DNA from: Alphaproteobacteria bacterium
Lineage (GTDB): Bacteria > Pseudomonadota > Alphaproteobacteria > Rhodobacterales > Rhodobacteraceae
Reading direction: 5' to 3'
Assembly (NCBI GenBank): GCA_009908505.1
Contig: JAAAPD010000030.1
Coordinates: 1 to 64,000 of the forward strand
DNA length: 64,000 nt
In this document: positions 54,030-62,965 of the stretch, one piece after another
How the letters are laid out: every line of letters begins with the position of its first letter
How positions within the stretch are numbered: the first letter of the stretch is position 1
Notes under the pieces: model-generated
The model's input: the letters and a program-made list of their open reading frames with translations, nothing else
The model's database searches: none
Told to the model about the DNA's origin: nothing
Translations under genes and position numbers: made by a program

Positions 54030-54158
54030 ATGCAGACCATCTCGGCCGGATATCGCGGGCTCAGCCTGCTTATCGATCTCAACTGGGATCGGCTGATCTA
54101 TCTTGGCACGATCTTCGCGGCTCTCCTGGTGGGGGCGTGGATCGGCGGGTCGCTCTGA
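54030..54158 (+). CDS. Small membrane protein between rseP and bamA
   Basis: 42 residues: MQTISAGYRGLSLLIDLNWD then RLIYLGTIFAALLVGAWIGG, a single membrane helix after an amphipathic N-terminus. An AAAGGA lies seven bases before the ATG, much better than any site for a longer frame that begins 18 codons upstream. A strong terminator follows the stop. I recognise no domain. Its location suggests a role with RseP or BamA, but this is inference. Confidence 0.7.
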   Translation: MQTISAGYRGLSLLIDLNWDRLIYLGTIFAALLVGAWIGGSL

Positions 54159-54187
54159 AGCGACCGACAGTCGCACGGTATCGGAAC

Positions 54188-54223
54188 CGGGCGCGCCCAG
54201 ATCGGGCGCGCCCGTTCGTTTTT
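54188..54223 (+). terminator. Intrinsic terminator after the small ORF
   Basis: CGGGCGCGCCC paired with GGGCGCGCCCG (11 base pairs) around AGATC, followed by TTCGTTTTT. It divides the pyrH-rseP block from bamA, so bamA should have its own promoter in the following 70 bases. Confidence 0.85.
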
Positions 54224-54295
54224 GCATCCAGCTTTGACAAGGCAGGGTCCGGGGGATACACCGAATTCATATGGGATGTTTGAACGAGCAATAAA

Positions 54296-56605
54296 ATGAG
54301 CAGTCTTGCCTTGAACGCCCTGATGCGTTCCCTCGCGCCGATCCGCACCTTTCTGGTCCTGGCCCTGATAGCCGTCATCGCTATGCAGGCGCCCCCCGCA
54401 CAGGCACAGACCTACGCCTTCTCCTCGGTCCGGGTCGAGGGCAACCAGCGGATCGAGACGGGCACGATTCTCACCTATCTCGGCTTCGGCCAGGGCGAAA
54501 CGGTCAGCGCGGGCGAATTGAACGACGCCGTCCAGCGCATCCGGGAAACCGGCCTGTTTGAGACCGTGAGCGCCACGCCACGGGGCAACACACTGGTCAT
54601 CACCGTCGACGAATATCCCACGATCAACCGCATCAACTTCGAGGGCAATTCCCGCCTGGGCGATGACGAGCTGGGCCCGATCGTGCGCAGCCAGCCGCGC
54701 CGCGTCTATTCCCCCGCCCAGGCCGAGGCCGATACCGCCGCCATCGTCCAAGCCTATGCCGACCAGGGCCGGATCAACGCCACCGTCACCCCCCGCATCA
54801 TCGCCCGCAGCGACAACCGCGTCGACCTTGTCTTCGAGGTGTTCGAGGGCGGACTAACCGAGATCGAGCGTATCAGTTTCGTGGGCAACCGCACCTATTC
54901 GGACCGGCGCCTGCGCCGGGTGCTGGAAACCAAGCAGGCCGGTCTACTGCGCGCCCTGGTTCAGCGCGATACCTTCATCGCCGACCGGATCGGGTTCGAC
55001 CGGCAGGTGCTGACGGATTTCTACCGCTCGCGCGGCTACGTGGATTTCGAGGTGCTGAATGTCGACGTGTCGCTGACGCGGGGCCGCGATGCCTACCTGA
55101 TCACCTTCAACGTTCAGGAAGGTCAGCAATTCCGCGTCGGCGATGTGCAGGTCACATCGGACCTGACCGAGGCCGACCCGCTGGATTTCGAATCCGCCCT
55201 GCGGCTGCGGCCCGGCGTGGTCTACTCGCCGGCGCTGGTCGATCGAGACATCGCCCGGCTGGAACGGTTGGCGATTCAAAAGGGGCTCAACTTCGTCCGC
55301 GTCGATCCGCGGATTTCGCGCAATGATCGTGACCTTACGCTGGACGTGGATTTCGCGCTGGTGCGCGGTGACCGCATTTTCGTCGAACGGATCGACATCG
55401 AGGGCAATGCCACCACGCTGGACCGCGTGGTGCGGTCGCAATTCGACGTGGTCGAGGGCGATCCCTTCAACCCCCGCCAGATCCGCCAGAGCGCCGAGCG
55501 CATTCGCGCGCTTGGCTTCTTCGGCAATGTCGACGTGAATGCCCGCGAAGGGTCGAGCCCCGACCAGGTGGTGATCGACGTGGACGTGGACGAGGCGCCG
55601 ACCGGGTCGCTGTCCTTCGGCGGCAACTATTCCACCGATAACGGGTTTTCGCTGCTGGCCTCTTACAACCAGCGAAACCTTCTGGGGCGCGGCCAGGCGC
55701 TGGCCTTCGATCTGCAATGGAATGCCGATGCTCAGAACCTGAGCTTCGATTTCTCTGAACCGCGCCTGCTGGGGCGTGACCTTCGCTTTGGCCTGGGGCT
55801 GGACTACCGCCAGACCGACAACCAGGGCGAAACGCTTTACGACACCCGCACGGCCCGAATTCGCCCCTCGCTGAGCTTTCCGGTCAGCGAGAACGGCCGC
55901 CTCTCGGTCTATTACCAGTTCGATTACGCGGACCTTTTCAACATCGATCCGACCTCGTCGCCGCTGATCCAGGCGGACGAGGGCGCGGTCGGCACCAACA
56001 GTCTGGGCTATTCCTACAGCTTCGACACCCGGCGTGCCGGGCTGAACCCCAATGCCGGCGTCCTGCTGCGCTTTGGCCAGCAGTTCGGGTTCGGTGACAG
56101 CAGCTTCATCAAGACCTCGGCCGAGGTCACGGCGCAGACCCTCGTGCTGAACGAAGAGGTGACCCTGCGCGCCACGCTGGAAGGCGGCGCCCTGCAATAC
56201 GGCGACGGAGAAAGCCGCATCACCGACCGCTACTTCATGGGAAGCAGCATCATGAGAGGCTTCGAACCCGGCGGCATCGGCCCACGTGATACGACCACGG
56301 ACGAGGCCCTGGGTGGCAATTTCTACGCCGTGGCCCGGCTCGAGGCCGAATTCCCCCTCGGCCTGCCCGAGGAATACGGGATCAGCGGCGGTGTCTTCCT
56401 CGACCACGGGTCGCTTTGGGATATCGGGCGGCCCACCGGCGGCAATGTCGAATACAACGACTACACCCCGCGCACGATCGCCGGTGTCTCGATCTTCTGG
56501 ACCACGCCGATCGGGCCGCTGCGTTTCAACTTTACCGAACCGGTGGACGTGCAGCCCAATGACCGCACCAAGAGCTTCGATCTGACGATCTCGACGGAAT
56601 TCTGA
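54296..56605 (+). CDS. bamA: Outer membrane protein assembly factor BamA
   Basis: 769 residues. A signal peptide (to about residue 37) is followed by five POTRA domains (from YAFSSVRVEGNQRIETGTI to about residue 420) and an Omp85 beta-barrel with the family VRGF-like motif in SSIMRGFEPGG. The C-terminal phenylalanine is present (…TISTEF). It inserts outer-membrane proteins. It overlaps the next gene, skp, by one base. Confidence 0.96.
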   Translation: MSSLALNALMRSLAPIRTFLVLALIAVIAMQAPPAQAQTYAFSSVRVEGNQRIETGTILTYLGFGQGETVSAGELNDAVQRIRETGLFETVSATPRGNTLVITVDEYPTINRINFEGNSRLGDDELGPIVRSQPRRVYSPAQAEADTAAIVQAYADQGRINATVTPRIIARSDNRVDLVFEVFEGGLTEIERISFVGNRTYSDRRLRRVLETKQAGLLRALVQRDTFIADRIGFDRQVLTDFYRSRGYVDFEVLNVDVSLTRGRDAYLITFNVQEGQQFRVGDVQVTSDLTEADPLDFESALRLRPGVVYSPALVDRDIARLERLAIQKGLNFVRVDPRISRNDRDLTLDVDFALVRGDRIFVERIDIEGNATTLDRVVRSQFDVVEGDPFNPRQIRQSAERIRALGFFGNVDVNAREGSSPDQVVIDVDVDEAPTGSLSFGGNYSTDNGFSLLASYNQRNLLGRGQALAFDLQWNADAQNLSFDFSEPRLLGRDLRFGLGLDYRQTDNQGETLYDTRTARIRPSLSFPVSENGRLSVYYQFDYADLFNIDPTSSPLIQADEGAVGTNSLGYSYSFDTRRAGLNPNAGVLLRFGQQFGFGDSSFIKTSAEVTAQTLVLNEEVTLRATLEGGALQYGDGESRITDRYFMGSSIMRGFEPGGIGPRDTTTDEALGGNFYAVARLEAEFPLGLPEEYGISGGVFLDHGSLWDIGRPTGGNVEYNDYTPRTIAGVSIFWTTPIGPLRFNFTEPVDVQPNDRTKSFDLTISTEF

Positions 56606-57204
56606 TGGTCCGGGCCATGGCCCTTTTACGCTTTTGTCTTTGCGCGGCGTTCCTTGCCCTGGCAGGGGTGGCGATGGCACAGGACAATGCGCAGGGGCTG
56701 GGGATGGACGGGTCTGACTTCCCGGTCGCCACGATGGACACGCCGATCCTGACCGTCGACCTGGAACGTCTGTTCCAGGACTCCGTGTTCGGCCAGGCGG
56801 TGGTCGAGGATTACAATGCCGAACGCCGCGCCCTGGCCGCCGAGAACCGCGAGATCGCCGAGGCTCTGCGCGCCGAGGAACTGGACCTTGCCGGGCGCCG
56901 ACCCGACATGGACCCGCAGGTCTTCCGCGAAGAGGCCCAGGCCTTCGACGAAAAGGCCCAGGGCATCCGCCGCGCCCAAGACTCCAAAGAGGCCGCGATC
57001 GAGGACGACCTGGCCCGCGCGCAGGACGAATTCGTGCGCGTGGTGCAACCGGTTCTGGGCGAGATCCTGGTCGATCGCGGCGCGTCGGTCATAGTGCACC
57101 AGCAATCCGTCCTGCTGTCTCTGGACCGGATCGACATCACCGACGAGGCGATCATCCGCATCGACGAACAGATCGGTGACGGCGCCGAGCTGCGCCAGCA
57201 ATAG
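56605..57204 (+). CDS. OmpH/Skp family periplasmic chaperone
   Basis: 199 residues. A signal peptide (ends about residue 25, VAMAQ) is followed by a Skp-type alpha-helical hairpin rich in E, A, K and Q (ERRALAAENREIAEALRAEE and EEAQAFDEKAQGIRRAQ). Skp holds unfolded outer-membrane proteins on the way to BamA. Its start overlaps the bamA stop (TGATG). It lies where lpxD is often found downstream in other bacteria, but the next gene is fabZ. Confidence 0.88.
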   Translation: MVRAMALLRFCLCAAFLALAGVAMAQDNAQGLGMDGSDFPVATMDTPILTVDLERLFQDSVFGQAVVEDYNAERRALAAENREIAEALRAEELDLAGRRPDMDPQVFREEAQAFDEKAQGIRRAQDSKEAAIEDDLARAQDEFVRVVQPVLGEILVDRGASVIVHQQSVLLSLDRIDITDEAIIRIDEQIGDGAELRQQ

Positions 57205-57264
57205 CGCGCTTGCCCCGGCCGGGCGCAGTTGCTACCCCGTTGCGAAGCGTTTCAAGGAGATCCC

Positions 57265-57726
57265 ATGTCAGACGCCCTCAAGACCGCCGATATCCAGCTG
57301 ATCCAGCGCATCCTGCCGCACCGCTACCCGTTCCTTCTGGTCGACAAGGTGGTCGATATCGACGGCACCAGCTCGGCCCTTGGCATCAAGAACGTCACCA
57401 TGAACGAGCCGCATTTCCTGGGCCACTTCCCCGGCACGCCGATCATGCCCGGCGTCACCATCATCGAGGCCATGGCACAGACCGCGGCGGTGATGATCGG
57501 CGTGACGATGGACCTGGCCGACAAGGACCTGCTGATCTACTTCATGGGCATCGACGGCGGCAAGTTTCGCCGCAAGGTCATTCCCGGCGACGTGCTGAAA
57601 ATGCAGGTTGAAACCACGCGCGGCAAGCCCGGCGGCAAGGTCTGGAAATTCAAGGGCGTGGCCACGGTCGAGGGTGAGATGGCCGCCGAGGCCGACTTCA
57701 CCGCCATGGTCGACATGCAGGGGTAG
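57265..57726 (+). CDS. fabZ: 3-hydroxyacyl-ACP dehydratase FabZ
   Basis: 153 residues, hot-dog fold. Catalytic His and Glu lie in [20 protein letters not shown]. It dehydrates 3-hydroxyacyl-ACP in fatty acid synthesis and competes with LpxA for the same acyl-ACP. AAGGAG lies nine bases before the ATG at 57265. It is followed seven bases later by lpxA. Confidence 0.96.
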   Translation: MSDALKTADIQLIQRILPHRYPFLLVDKVVDIDGTSSALGIKNVTMNEPHFLGHFPGTPIMPGVTIIEAMAQTAAVMIGVTMDLADKDLLIYFMGIDGGKFRRKVIPGDVLKMQVETTRGKPGGKVWKFKGVATVEGEMAAEADFTAMVDMQG

Positions 57727-57733
57727 GGCGCGC

Positions 57734-58516
57734 GTGACGACCAAGATCCATTCCAGTGCCATCGTCGAGCCGGGCGCACAGATCGGGCAGGGTTGCCGGA
57801 TCGGGCCGTTCTGCCTCGTGGGGCCACGGGTCGTGCTGGGCGAAGGGGTCGAGTTGAAATCCCACGTGGTCGTGACCGGCGATACCCATATCGGGGCCGA
57901 GACCGTGATTTTCCCGTTCTCGGTGATCGGCGAGATCCCGCAGGACCTGAAATTCGGCGGCGAACAGACGCGACTGCGTATCGGTGCCCGCAACCGCATC
58001 CGCGAACATGTCACCATGAATACCGGCACCGCCGGGGGCGGCGGCGAAACCCGGCTTGGCGATGACGGGCTGTTCATGGCCGGCTGTCACATCGCCCATG
58101 ACGCGCGGATCGGCGACAATGTCATCATCGTCAACCAGAGCGCCATCGCCGGCCATGTGGTGATCGAGGACAACGTGATCGTCGGCGGGTTGTGTGGGGT
58201 GCACCAGTTCGTGCGCATCGGCAAGGGGGCCATCATCGGGGCCTTGTCCATGGTCACGAACGACGTGATCCCGCATGGCCTGGTCCAGGGCCCGCGCGGC
58301 GAGCTGGACGGGCTCAACCTGGTGGGGCTCAAGCGCAAGGGCGTGGCCCGGGACGACATCACCGCGCTGCGGGCGGCCTTCCAGGCGCTCAAGGATGGCG
58401 AAGGCTCCTTCATGGACCGCGCCCGGCGCCTTTCGGACGAGACCGACAGCCCCTTTGTGGCCGAGATGGTCGCCTTCATTCTGGGCGACAGCGACCGCAA
58501 CTTCCTGACGCCCTGA
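57734..58516 (+). CDS. lpxA: UDP-N-acetylglucosamine O-acyltransferase
   Basis: 260 residues, the first enzyme of lipid A synthesis. A left-handed beta-helix of hexapeptide repeats (IVEPGAQIGQGCRIGPFCLVG and similar) and the catalytic His in AGCHIAHDARIGDN are present, with the C-terminal helical part starting GSFMDRARRLSDETD. The GTG start seven bases after fabZ fits best. The stop overlaps the lpxI start (TGATG). Confidence 0.95.
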   Translation: MTTKIHSSAIVEPGAQIGQGCRIGPFCLVGPRVVLGEGVELKSHVVVTGDTHIGAETVIFPFSVIGEIPQDLKFGGEQTRLRIGARNRIREHVTMNTGTAGGGGETRLGDDGLFMAGCHIAHDARIGDNVIIVNQSAIAGHVVIEDNVIVGGLCGVHQFVRIGKGAIIGALSMVTNDVIPHGLVQGPRGELDGLNLVGLKRKGVARDDITALRAAFQALKDGEGSFMDRARRLSDETDSPFVAEMVAFILGDSDRNFLTP

Positions 58517-59307
58517 TGCTGGCGCTGATCGCAGGGCAGGGCGGGTTGCCGCCGCATCTGGCCCGTGTCCTGGCCGCTCGGGGCGAACCGCCCCTTGTCT
58601 GCGAGATGGAACAATTCCCGTCGGACGTGACCGGGTATTATCCACGGCTGACCTTTCGGCTGGAGACCCTCGGCACCTTCCTGGCCAGACTGGTGGAAAT
58701 AGGGGTCACCCAGGTCTGCATGGCGGGCGCCGTGCGCCGCCCCGAGATCGACCCGGCCCGGATCGACGCGCTGACCGCGTCCTTGGTGCCACGCCTGAAG
58801 GCGGCCATGGCGCTTGGCGATGACGGCACGCTGCGCGAGATCATCGCTGTGTTCGAGGAGTATGGCCTGTCGGTGATCGGCGCCTACCAGGTGGACCCCG
58901 ATCTTGTCCCGCGGGCCGGGGTGCTCTGCGGCACGCTGCCCGACGATATCGCCGCCGATATCGCCGCTGGCCAGGCTGCGCTGGCCCGGATGGGGGCGGC
59001 GGATCTGGGGCAGGCAGTGATCCTGCGCGCGGGCCGGGTCGTGGCACAGGAAGACGACCGTGGCACCGCGGCCCTTCTGGCCGGGGTCGAAGGCGGGGCC
59101 GATGGCGGGCTGCTCTACAAGGCACCGAAGCCGGGCCAGGACCTGCGCGTCGACATGCCGACGATTGGCCCGGACACCGCCGCCCAGGCCGTGCGCGCGG
59201 GCCTGTCGGGGATCGTGGTCCAGGCGGGCGGGGTGATCGTGCTGGACCGCGCCGCACTTGTTGCCGCGCTGAACGCTGCCGGCCTGTTTCTCTGGGTGCA
59301 TCCATGA
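58516..59307 (+). CDS. lpxI: UDP-2,3-diacylglucosamine diphosphatase LpxI
   Basis: 263 residues. It opens LALIAGQGGLPPHLARVL and has GAVRRPEI, YQVDPDL and RVVAQEDDRGTAALL, as in LpxI (formerly DUF1009). Alphaproteobacteria use LpxI in place of LpxH to hydrolyse UDP-diacylglucosamine. It overlaps lpxA by one base and lpxB by four. Confidence 0.94.
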   Translation: MLALIAGQGGLPPHLARVLAARGEPPLVCEMEQFPSDVTGYYPRLTFRLETLGTFLARLVEIGVTQVCMAGAVRRPEIDPARIDALTASLVPRLKAAMALGDDGTLREIIAVFEEYGLSVIGAYQVDPDLVPRAGVLCGTLPDDIAADIAAGQAALARMGAADLGQAVILRAGRVVAQEDDRGTAALLAGVEGGADGGLLYKAPKPGQDLRVDMPTIGPDTAAQAVRAGLSGIVVQAGGVIVLDRAALVAALNAAGLFLWVHP

Positions 59308-60446
59308 GGGTCTTCGTGATCGCGGGGGAACCCTCGGGCGACCGGCTGGGCGGCGCGCTCATGGCGGGCCTGAAAGCGCTGGCGCCGGGCGTGACCTTCG
59401 CCGGGGTCGGCGGGCCGCTGATGCAGGCCGAGGGGCTGGACAGCCTGTTTCCCATGGACGAGCTATCGGTGATGGGGCTGGCCGAGATCCTGCCGAAATA
59501 CCGTCACCTCAAACGCCGCATCCGGCAGACCGCCGAGGCCGCGATCGACGCGCACCCGGACGTGGTGATCGGCATCGACAGCCCCGATTTCTGCCTGCGC
59601 GTGGCGCGGCTGGTCAAGGCGGGGTCCGACATTCGAACGGTGCATTACGTGGCCCCGACGGTCTGGGCGTGGCGGCCCGGGCGGGCGGCCAAGATGGCGC
59701 AGGTGATCGACCACGTCCTGGCGCTTTTCCCGTTCGAGCCGCCCTACATGGAGGCGGCGGGCATGGCCTGCGATTTCGTCGGCCACCCCATCGCCACGGA
59801 ACCGCCGGCCACCGCGGCCGAGATCGCCGATTTCCGCGCCCGTTTCGGATTAAGCGCCGACCGCGAGACGCTGATGATCCTGCCGGGGTCGCGCAAGTCC
59901 GAAGTCGAGAGGCTGGCCCAGATCTTCGTCGGGGCGCATGCCCGGGCCGGGCTGGGCGACATGCAGGTGATCCTGCCCACCCTGCCACATCTGCGCGATA
60001 CCGTGGACCGGCAATTCGCCGGGCTTGCGGCAACGGTGTTTCACGGCGAGGGCCTTTCCGCGGCGCAGGCCGCGCGCGAACGCTTCGTGGCCATGGCCGC
60101 CGCCGACCTTGCGCTCGCGGCCTCGGGCACCGTGTCGCTGGAACTGGCGGCGGCGCGCACGCCGATGGTAATCGCCTATGATATGGCCTGGCTCAGCCGC
60201 CAGGTCATCGCGCGGATGCTGCGCACGGATACGGTCACGCTTGTGAACCTGGTTTCGGAAACCCGCGTGGTGCCCGAATTCATCGGCCAGGCCTGCCGCC
60301 CCGAGCGGATCGCCGACGGGTTGCGGCAGGTGCGCGCGGCGCCCGGCGCGCAGCTGGATGCGCTGGACCTGACAATGGACAGGTTGGGCCGGGGGCAAGA
60401 GGCGCCGGGCCTGCGGGCCGCGCGCGCGGTGCTGGACCGGCTCTAG
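59304..60446 (+). CDS. lpxB: Lipid-A-disaccharide synthase
   Basis: 380 residues, glycosyltransferase family 19. It joins lipid X and UDP-diacylglucosamine. It begins MRVFVIAGEPSGDRLGGALM and has GIDSPDFCLRVARLVKAG, YVAPTVWAWRPGRA and LPGSRKSEVERLA, conserved in the family. It closes the lipid A block; overlap with lpxI (ATGA) indicates coupling. Confidence 0.96.
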   Translation: MRVFVIAGEPSGDRLGGALMAGLKALAPGVTFAGVGGPLMQAEGLDSLFPMDELSVMGLAEILPKYRHLKRRIRQTAEAAIDAHPDVVIGIDSPDFCLRVARLVKAGSDIRTVHYVAPTVWAWRPGRAAKMAQVIDHVLALFPFEPPYMEAAGMACDFVGHPIATEPPATAAEIADFRARFGLSADRETLMILPGSRKSEVERLAQIFVGAHARAGLGDMQVILPTLPHLRDTVDRQFAGLAATVFHGEGLSAAQAARERFVAMAAADLALAASGTVSLELAAARTPMVIAYDMAWLSRQVIARMLRTDTVTLVNLVSETRVVPEFIGQACRPERIADGLRQVRAAPGAQLDALDLTMDRLGRGQEAPGLRAARAVLDRL

Positions 60447-60499
60447 GGGCTTGCCGCCGCCGGCGCCGTGCCGCACTCTGCCCCGTGAAGGAGACCGCC

Positions 60500-61270
60500 A
60501 TGCCCGCACCACGCAACACGCTGAAAGCCGCCCTGTCCGAGGGTCGGATGCAATCGGGCCTCTGGATGGCCATGGCCAGCCCCATCGCCGCCGAACTGGC
60601 GGGCAAGGCCGGGTTCGACTGGTGCCTGATCGACGCCGAACACGGGCCCAACACGCTCAGCACGATCATGGCGCAGTTGCAGGCGCTGGCCGGAACGGAT
60701 GCGCAGGCGGTTGTGCGCGTGCCCTATGGCGAGGACTGGATCCTCAAGCAGGTGCTGGACCTCGGGGTGCAAAGCCTGGTCGTACCCATGGTCGGCAGCG
60801 CCGAGCAGGCCCGCCAGGTGGCCGCCGCCGTGCGCTATCCCGGCCAGGGCGCGCGGGGCATGGGCGCCGTCCTCAGCCGTGCCTCGGGATATGGCGAGAT
60901 CGTCGACTATGTGACCTCGGCCAATGACGAGATCTGCCTCTTCGTCCAGATCGAAAGCGCCGAGGCCGTGGCCAATGTCGAGGACATAGCGGCGGTCGAC
61001 GGGGTCGACGGGCTGTTCGTCGGCCCGGCCGACCTGTCGGCGGATATGGGATTCGTCGGGCAACCGAACCACCCGGACGTGCAGGCGGCCATCGCCCGCG
61101 TCTACGATGTGGCGGCCAGGACGGGCAAGTTCGCCGGCACGATTACCTTTGATGCGGGTGAATACGACGCGCTGGCCGGGCAGGGGGTGCGGTTCCTTGG
61201 GCTGGGCGGCGACGTGCACGTGCTGCGCCAGGCCCTGATCGGCCTCTGGGACAAGCGTCCAAGGCCCTAG
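60500..61270 (+). CDS. HpcH/HpaI family aldolase
   Basis: 256 residues, a class II pyruvate aldolase TIM-barrel. Features are GKAGFDWCLIDAEHGPNT (metal-binding Glu and catalytic residues), VPMVGSAEQARQVAAAVRYPGQGARGMG, QIESAEAVANVEDIAAVDG and VGPADLSADMG. It probably cleaves a 2-keto acid with an unknown substrate. The ATG at 60500 follows AAGGAG; a GTG five codons earlier is less likely. The stop overlaps the end of the ppx-like gene. Confidence 0.92.
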   Translation: MPAPRNTLKAALSEGRMQSGLWMAMASPIAAELAGKAGFDWCLIDAEHGPNTLSTIMAQLQALAGTDAQAVVRVPYGEDWILKQVLDLGVQSLVVPMVGSAEQARQVAAAVRYPGQGARGMGAVLSRASGYGEIVDYVTSANDEICLFVQIESAEAVANVEDIAAVDGVDGLFVGPADLSADMGFVGQPNHPDVQAAIARVYDVAARTGKFAGTITFDAGEYDALAGQGVRFLGLGGDVHVLRQALIGLWDKRPRP

Positions 61271-62379
61271 TAGGGGGCGTCCTCCAGCACGCCGTCATGG
61301 CTCATCTGCTGGTAGAGCAGCCCCTCGCGCAGGCCCCGGTCGGCCACGGACAGCCGGTCGGTGGGCCAGAGCCGCATCAGCGCCTGCAGGATGGCCGAGC
61401 CCGACATGATCAGCGCCTGCCGGTCCTTGCCGATGCGCGGATCGCTGCGCCGCCCCTCGGGGCCAAGCGACAGGTAGCGTCGGATCACCGCGTCGATCTG
61501 GTCGGTCGTCATGCGCAGCCCGTCCACCTTTGTCCGGTCATAGCGGCGCAGGCCCAGGTGGCTGGCGGCCACGGTGGTCACGGTGCCGCTCGTGCCGATG
61601 ATCTGGAACCCCTCGCGCGATTGCTCCGAGGCCGAGGGCGCAAATTTCTCCAGGCTTTCCTCGAAGTACCAGCTCATCAGTGCGAACCGGGCCGAGTCGT
61701 CCTCGACATCCGAGAACTGGTCGCGCAGCGTCGCCACGCCGAGGGGGACCGAAATCCAGTCCACCACGTTGGCGGCCGGGAAGGGGCCGTCATTCTGGCG
61801 GAACCCCGAATGCAGGCGCATGATGGCGCGCGGGCGGTCGCGGTGGGGCACCTTGGTCAGGTCGATCCAGACCAGCTCGGTCGAGCCGCCGCCGATATCC
61901 ACGACCAGCAATTGTTCGGTCTTGGTCGACACAAGCGGCGCACAGGAGATCACCGCCAGCCGGGCCTCTTCCTCGGGCTGGATGATTTCCAGCCGCAGGC
62001 CGGTTTCGCGGCGCACCTGGTTGATGAACTGCTTGGAATTGGTGGCCCGTCGGCAAGCCTCGGTGGCGATCAGCCGCATGCGGCGCACCTTGTGACGCTG
62101 CAATTTTTGGCGGCAGACGCGCATGGCATTGATCGTCCGCCACATCGAGGACCGGGACAGTTTTCCAGTCGTTTCAAGGCCCTGACCAAGCTGGACGGAC
62201 TTCGAGAAACTGTCGACCACGTGGAACTGGCTGCCCTTGGGTTGGGCAATCAGCATGCGGCAACTGTTGGTGCCCAGGTCCAAGGCTGCATAGAGCTCTT
62301 GCGGACCGGGCGGGGTCGGCGCGGGGCTTTCGACCGGTTTCGGGAACGCGCCCGCACCACTGGGACGCTTGGGCGCCAT
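61267..62379 (-). CDS. Ppx/GppA phosphatase family protein
   Basis: 370 residues. A proline-rich N-terminus (about 28 residues) precedes the ASKHA fold: LYAALDLGTNSCRMLIAQP, LLVVDIGGGSTELVWID and FQIIGTSGTVTTVAA. Members are exopolyphosphatases or pppGpp hydrolases, which this sequence cannot separate. Short forms (about 330-370 residues) like this lack the long HD-like C-terminus of E. coli Ppx. Its stop overlaps the aldolase stop in opposite orientation. It is divergent from the one-carbon cluster. Confidence 0.9.
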   Translation of the reverse strand: MAPKRPSGAGAFPKPVESPAPTPPGPQELYAALDLGTNSCRMLIAQPKGSQFHVVDSFSKSVQLGQGLETTGKLSRSSMWRTINAMRVCRQKLQRHKVRRMRLIATEACRRATNSKQFINQVRRETGLRLEIIQPEEEARLAVISCAPLVSTKTEQLLVVDIGGGSTELVWIDLTKVPHRDRPRAIMRLHSGFRQNDGPFPAANVVDWISVPLGVATLRDQFSDVEDDSARFALMSWYFEESLEKFAPSASEQSREGFQIIGTSGTVTTVAASHLGLRRYDRTKVDGLRMTTDQIDAVIRRYLSLGPEGRRSDPRIGKDRQALIMSGSAILQALMRLWPTDRLSVADRGLREGLLYQQMSHDGVLEDAPY

Positions 62380-62630
62380 CTCTACGCCCTCCGATATCGA
62401 GTTAACATGAAGGTAGGCGCGGGGCGTGGTTTGCGCAAGCCTTCTGATCGGCCTTTGCCGTGCCTCACGATCATGTTGAGGGAAATGAGCGGACCGCGCA
62501 CTGGCCGGGGACCGGCCGGGATTGTTATCAACGCGTCGTTCGCCGCGGGTTTCATGTCGAAAACAAGCACAGGGTTGCCGCGGTGGACGGATAGGAAAAG
62601 GGAAATCCGAACGCGAAAGGGAATCGCACC

Positions 62631-62927
62631 ATGGCCGAGGTCACCATCGTCTACTGGCGGGACATTCCGGCACAGGTCATCGTCGGCAAGGGCCGCAAGG
62701 CGGCGAAGCTGCAGCTGAGCGAGCGGTTCGAGCAGGCCATCGACCGTGCGGCGATGAAATCCGGCGCCGCCGAGACCGACGATTACCTGGCCGAATGGCG
62801 CCGGGGTGATCCCTACACGCTGGACGGTGACGACCAGGAGGTGGCCCGGGCCGAGATGGCCCGGATCGAGGCCGAATACGACACGGCCCGCCTGAAATCG
62901 CTGATCGACAACGACGGCCGCGCGTGA
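62631..62927 (+). CDS. Small PF13769-like protein annotated as 'virulence factor' family
   Basis: 98 residues. MAEVTIVYWRDIPAQVIVGK, RKAAKLQLSERFEQAIDRAAM and ETDDYLAEWRRGDPY match a short family labelled virulence factor; the label has no functional basis here. It opens the one-carbon cluster: the reductase follows 38 bases later and the corrinoid methyltransferase after that. It could be a partner of those enzymes. Confidence 0.78.
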   Translation: MAEVTIVYWRDIPAQVIVGKGRKAAKLQLSERFEQAIDRAAMKSGAAETDDYLAEWRRGDPYTLDGDDQEVARAEMARIEAEYDTARLKSLIDNDGRA

Positions 62928-62965
62928 GTGGCCCGTCCCCCTTTCCCCGCCTGAAGGAGGCTCTC

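Noticed and set aside
62380-62630. SAM-type riboswitch before the one-carbon cluster
   Set aside because: The gap holds no recognisable SAM or SAH riboswitch core; only a short imperfect palindrome (GGTTTGCGCAAGCC) was seen.
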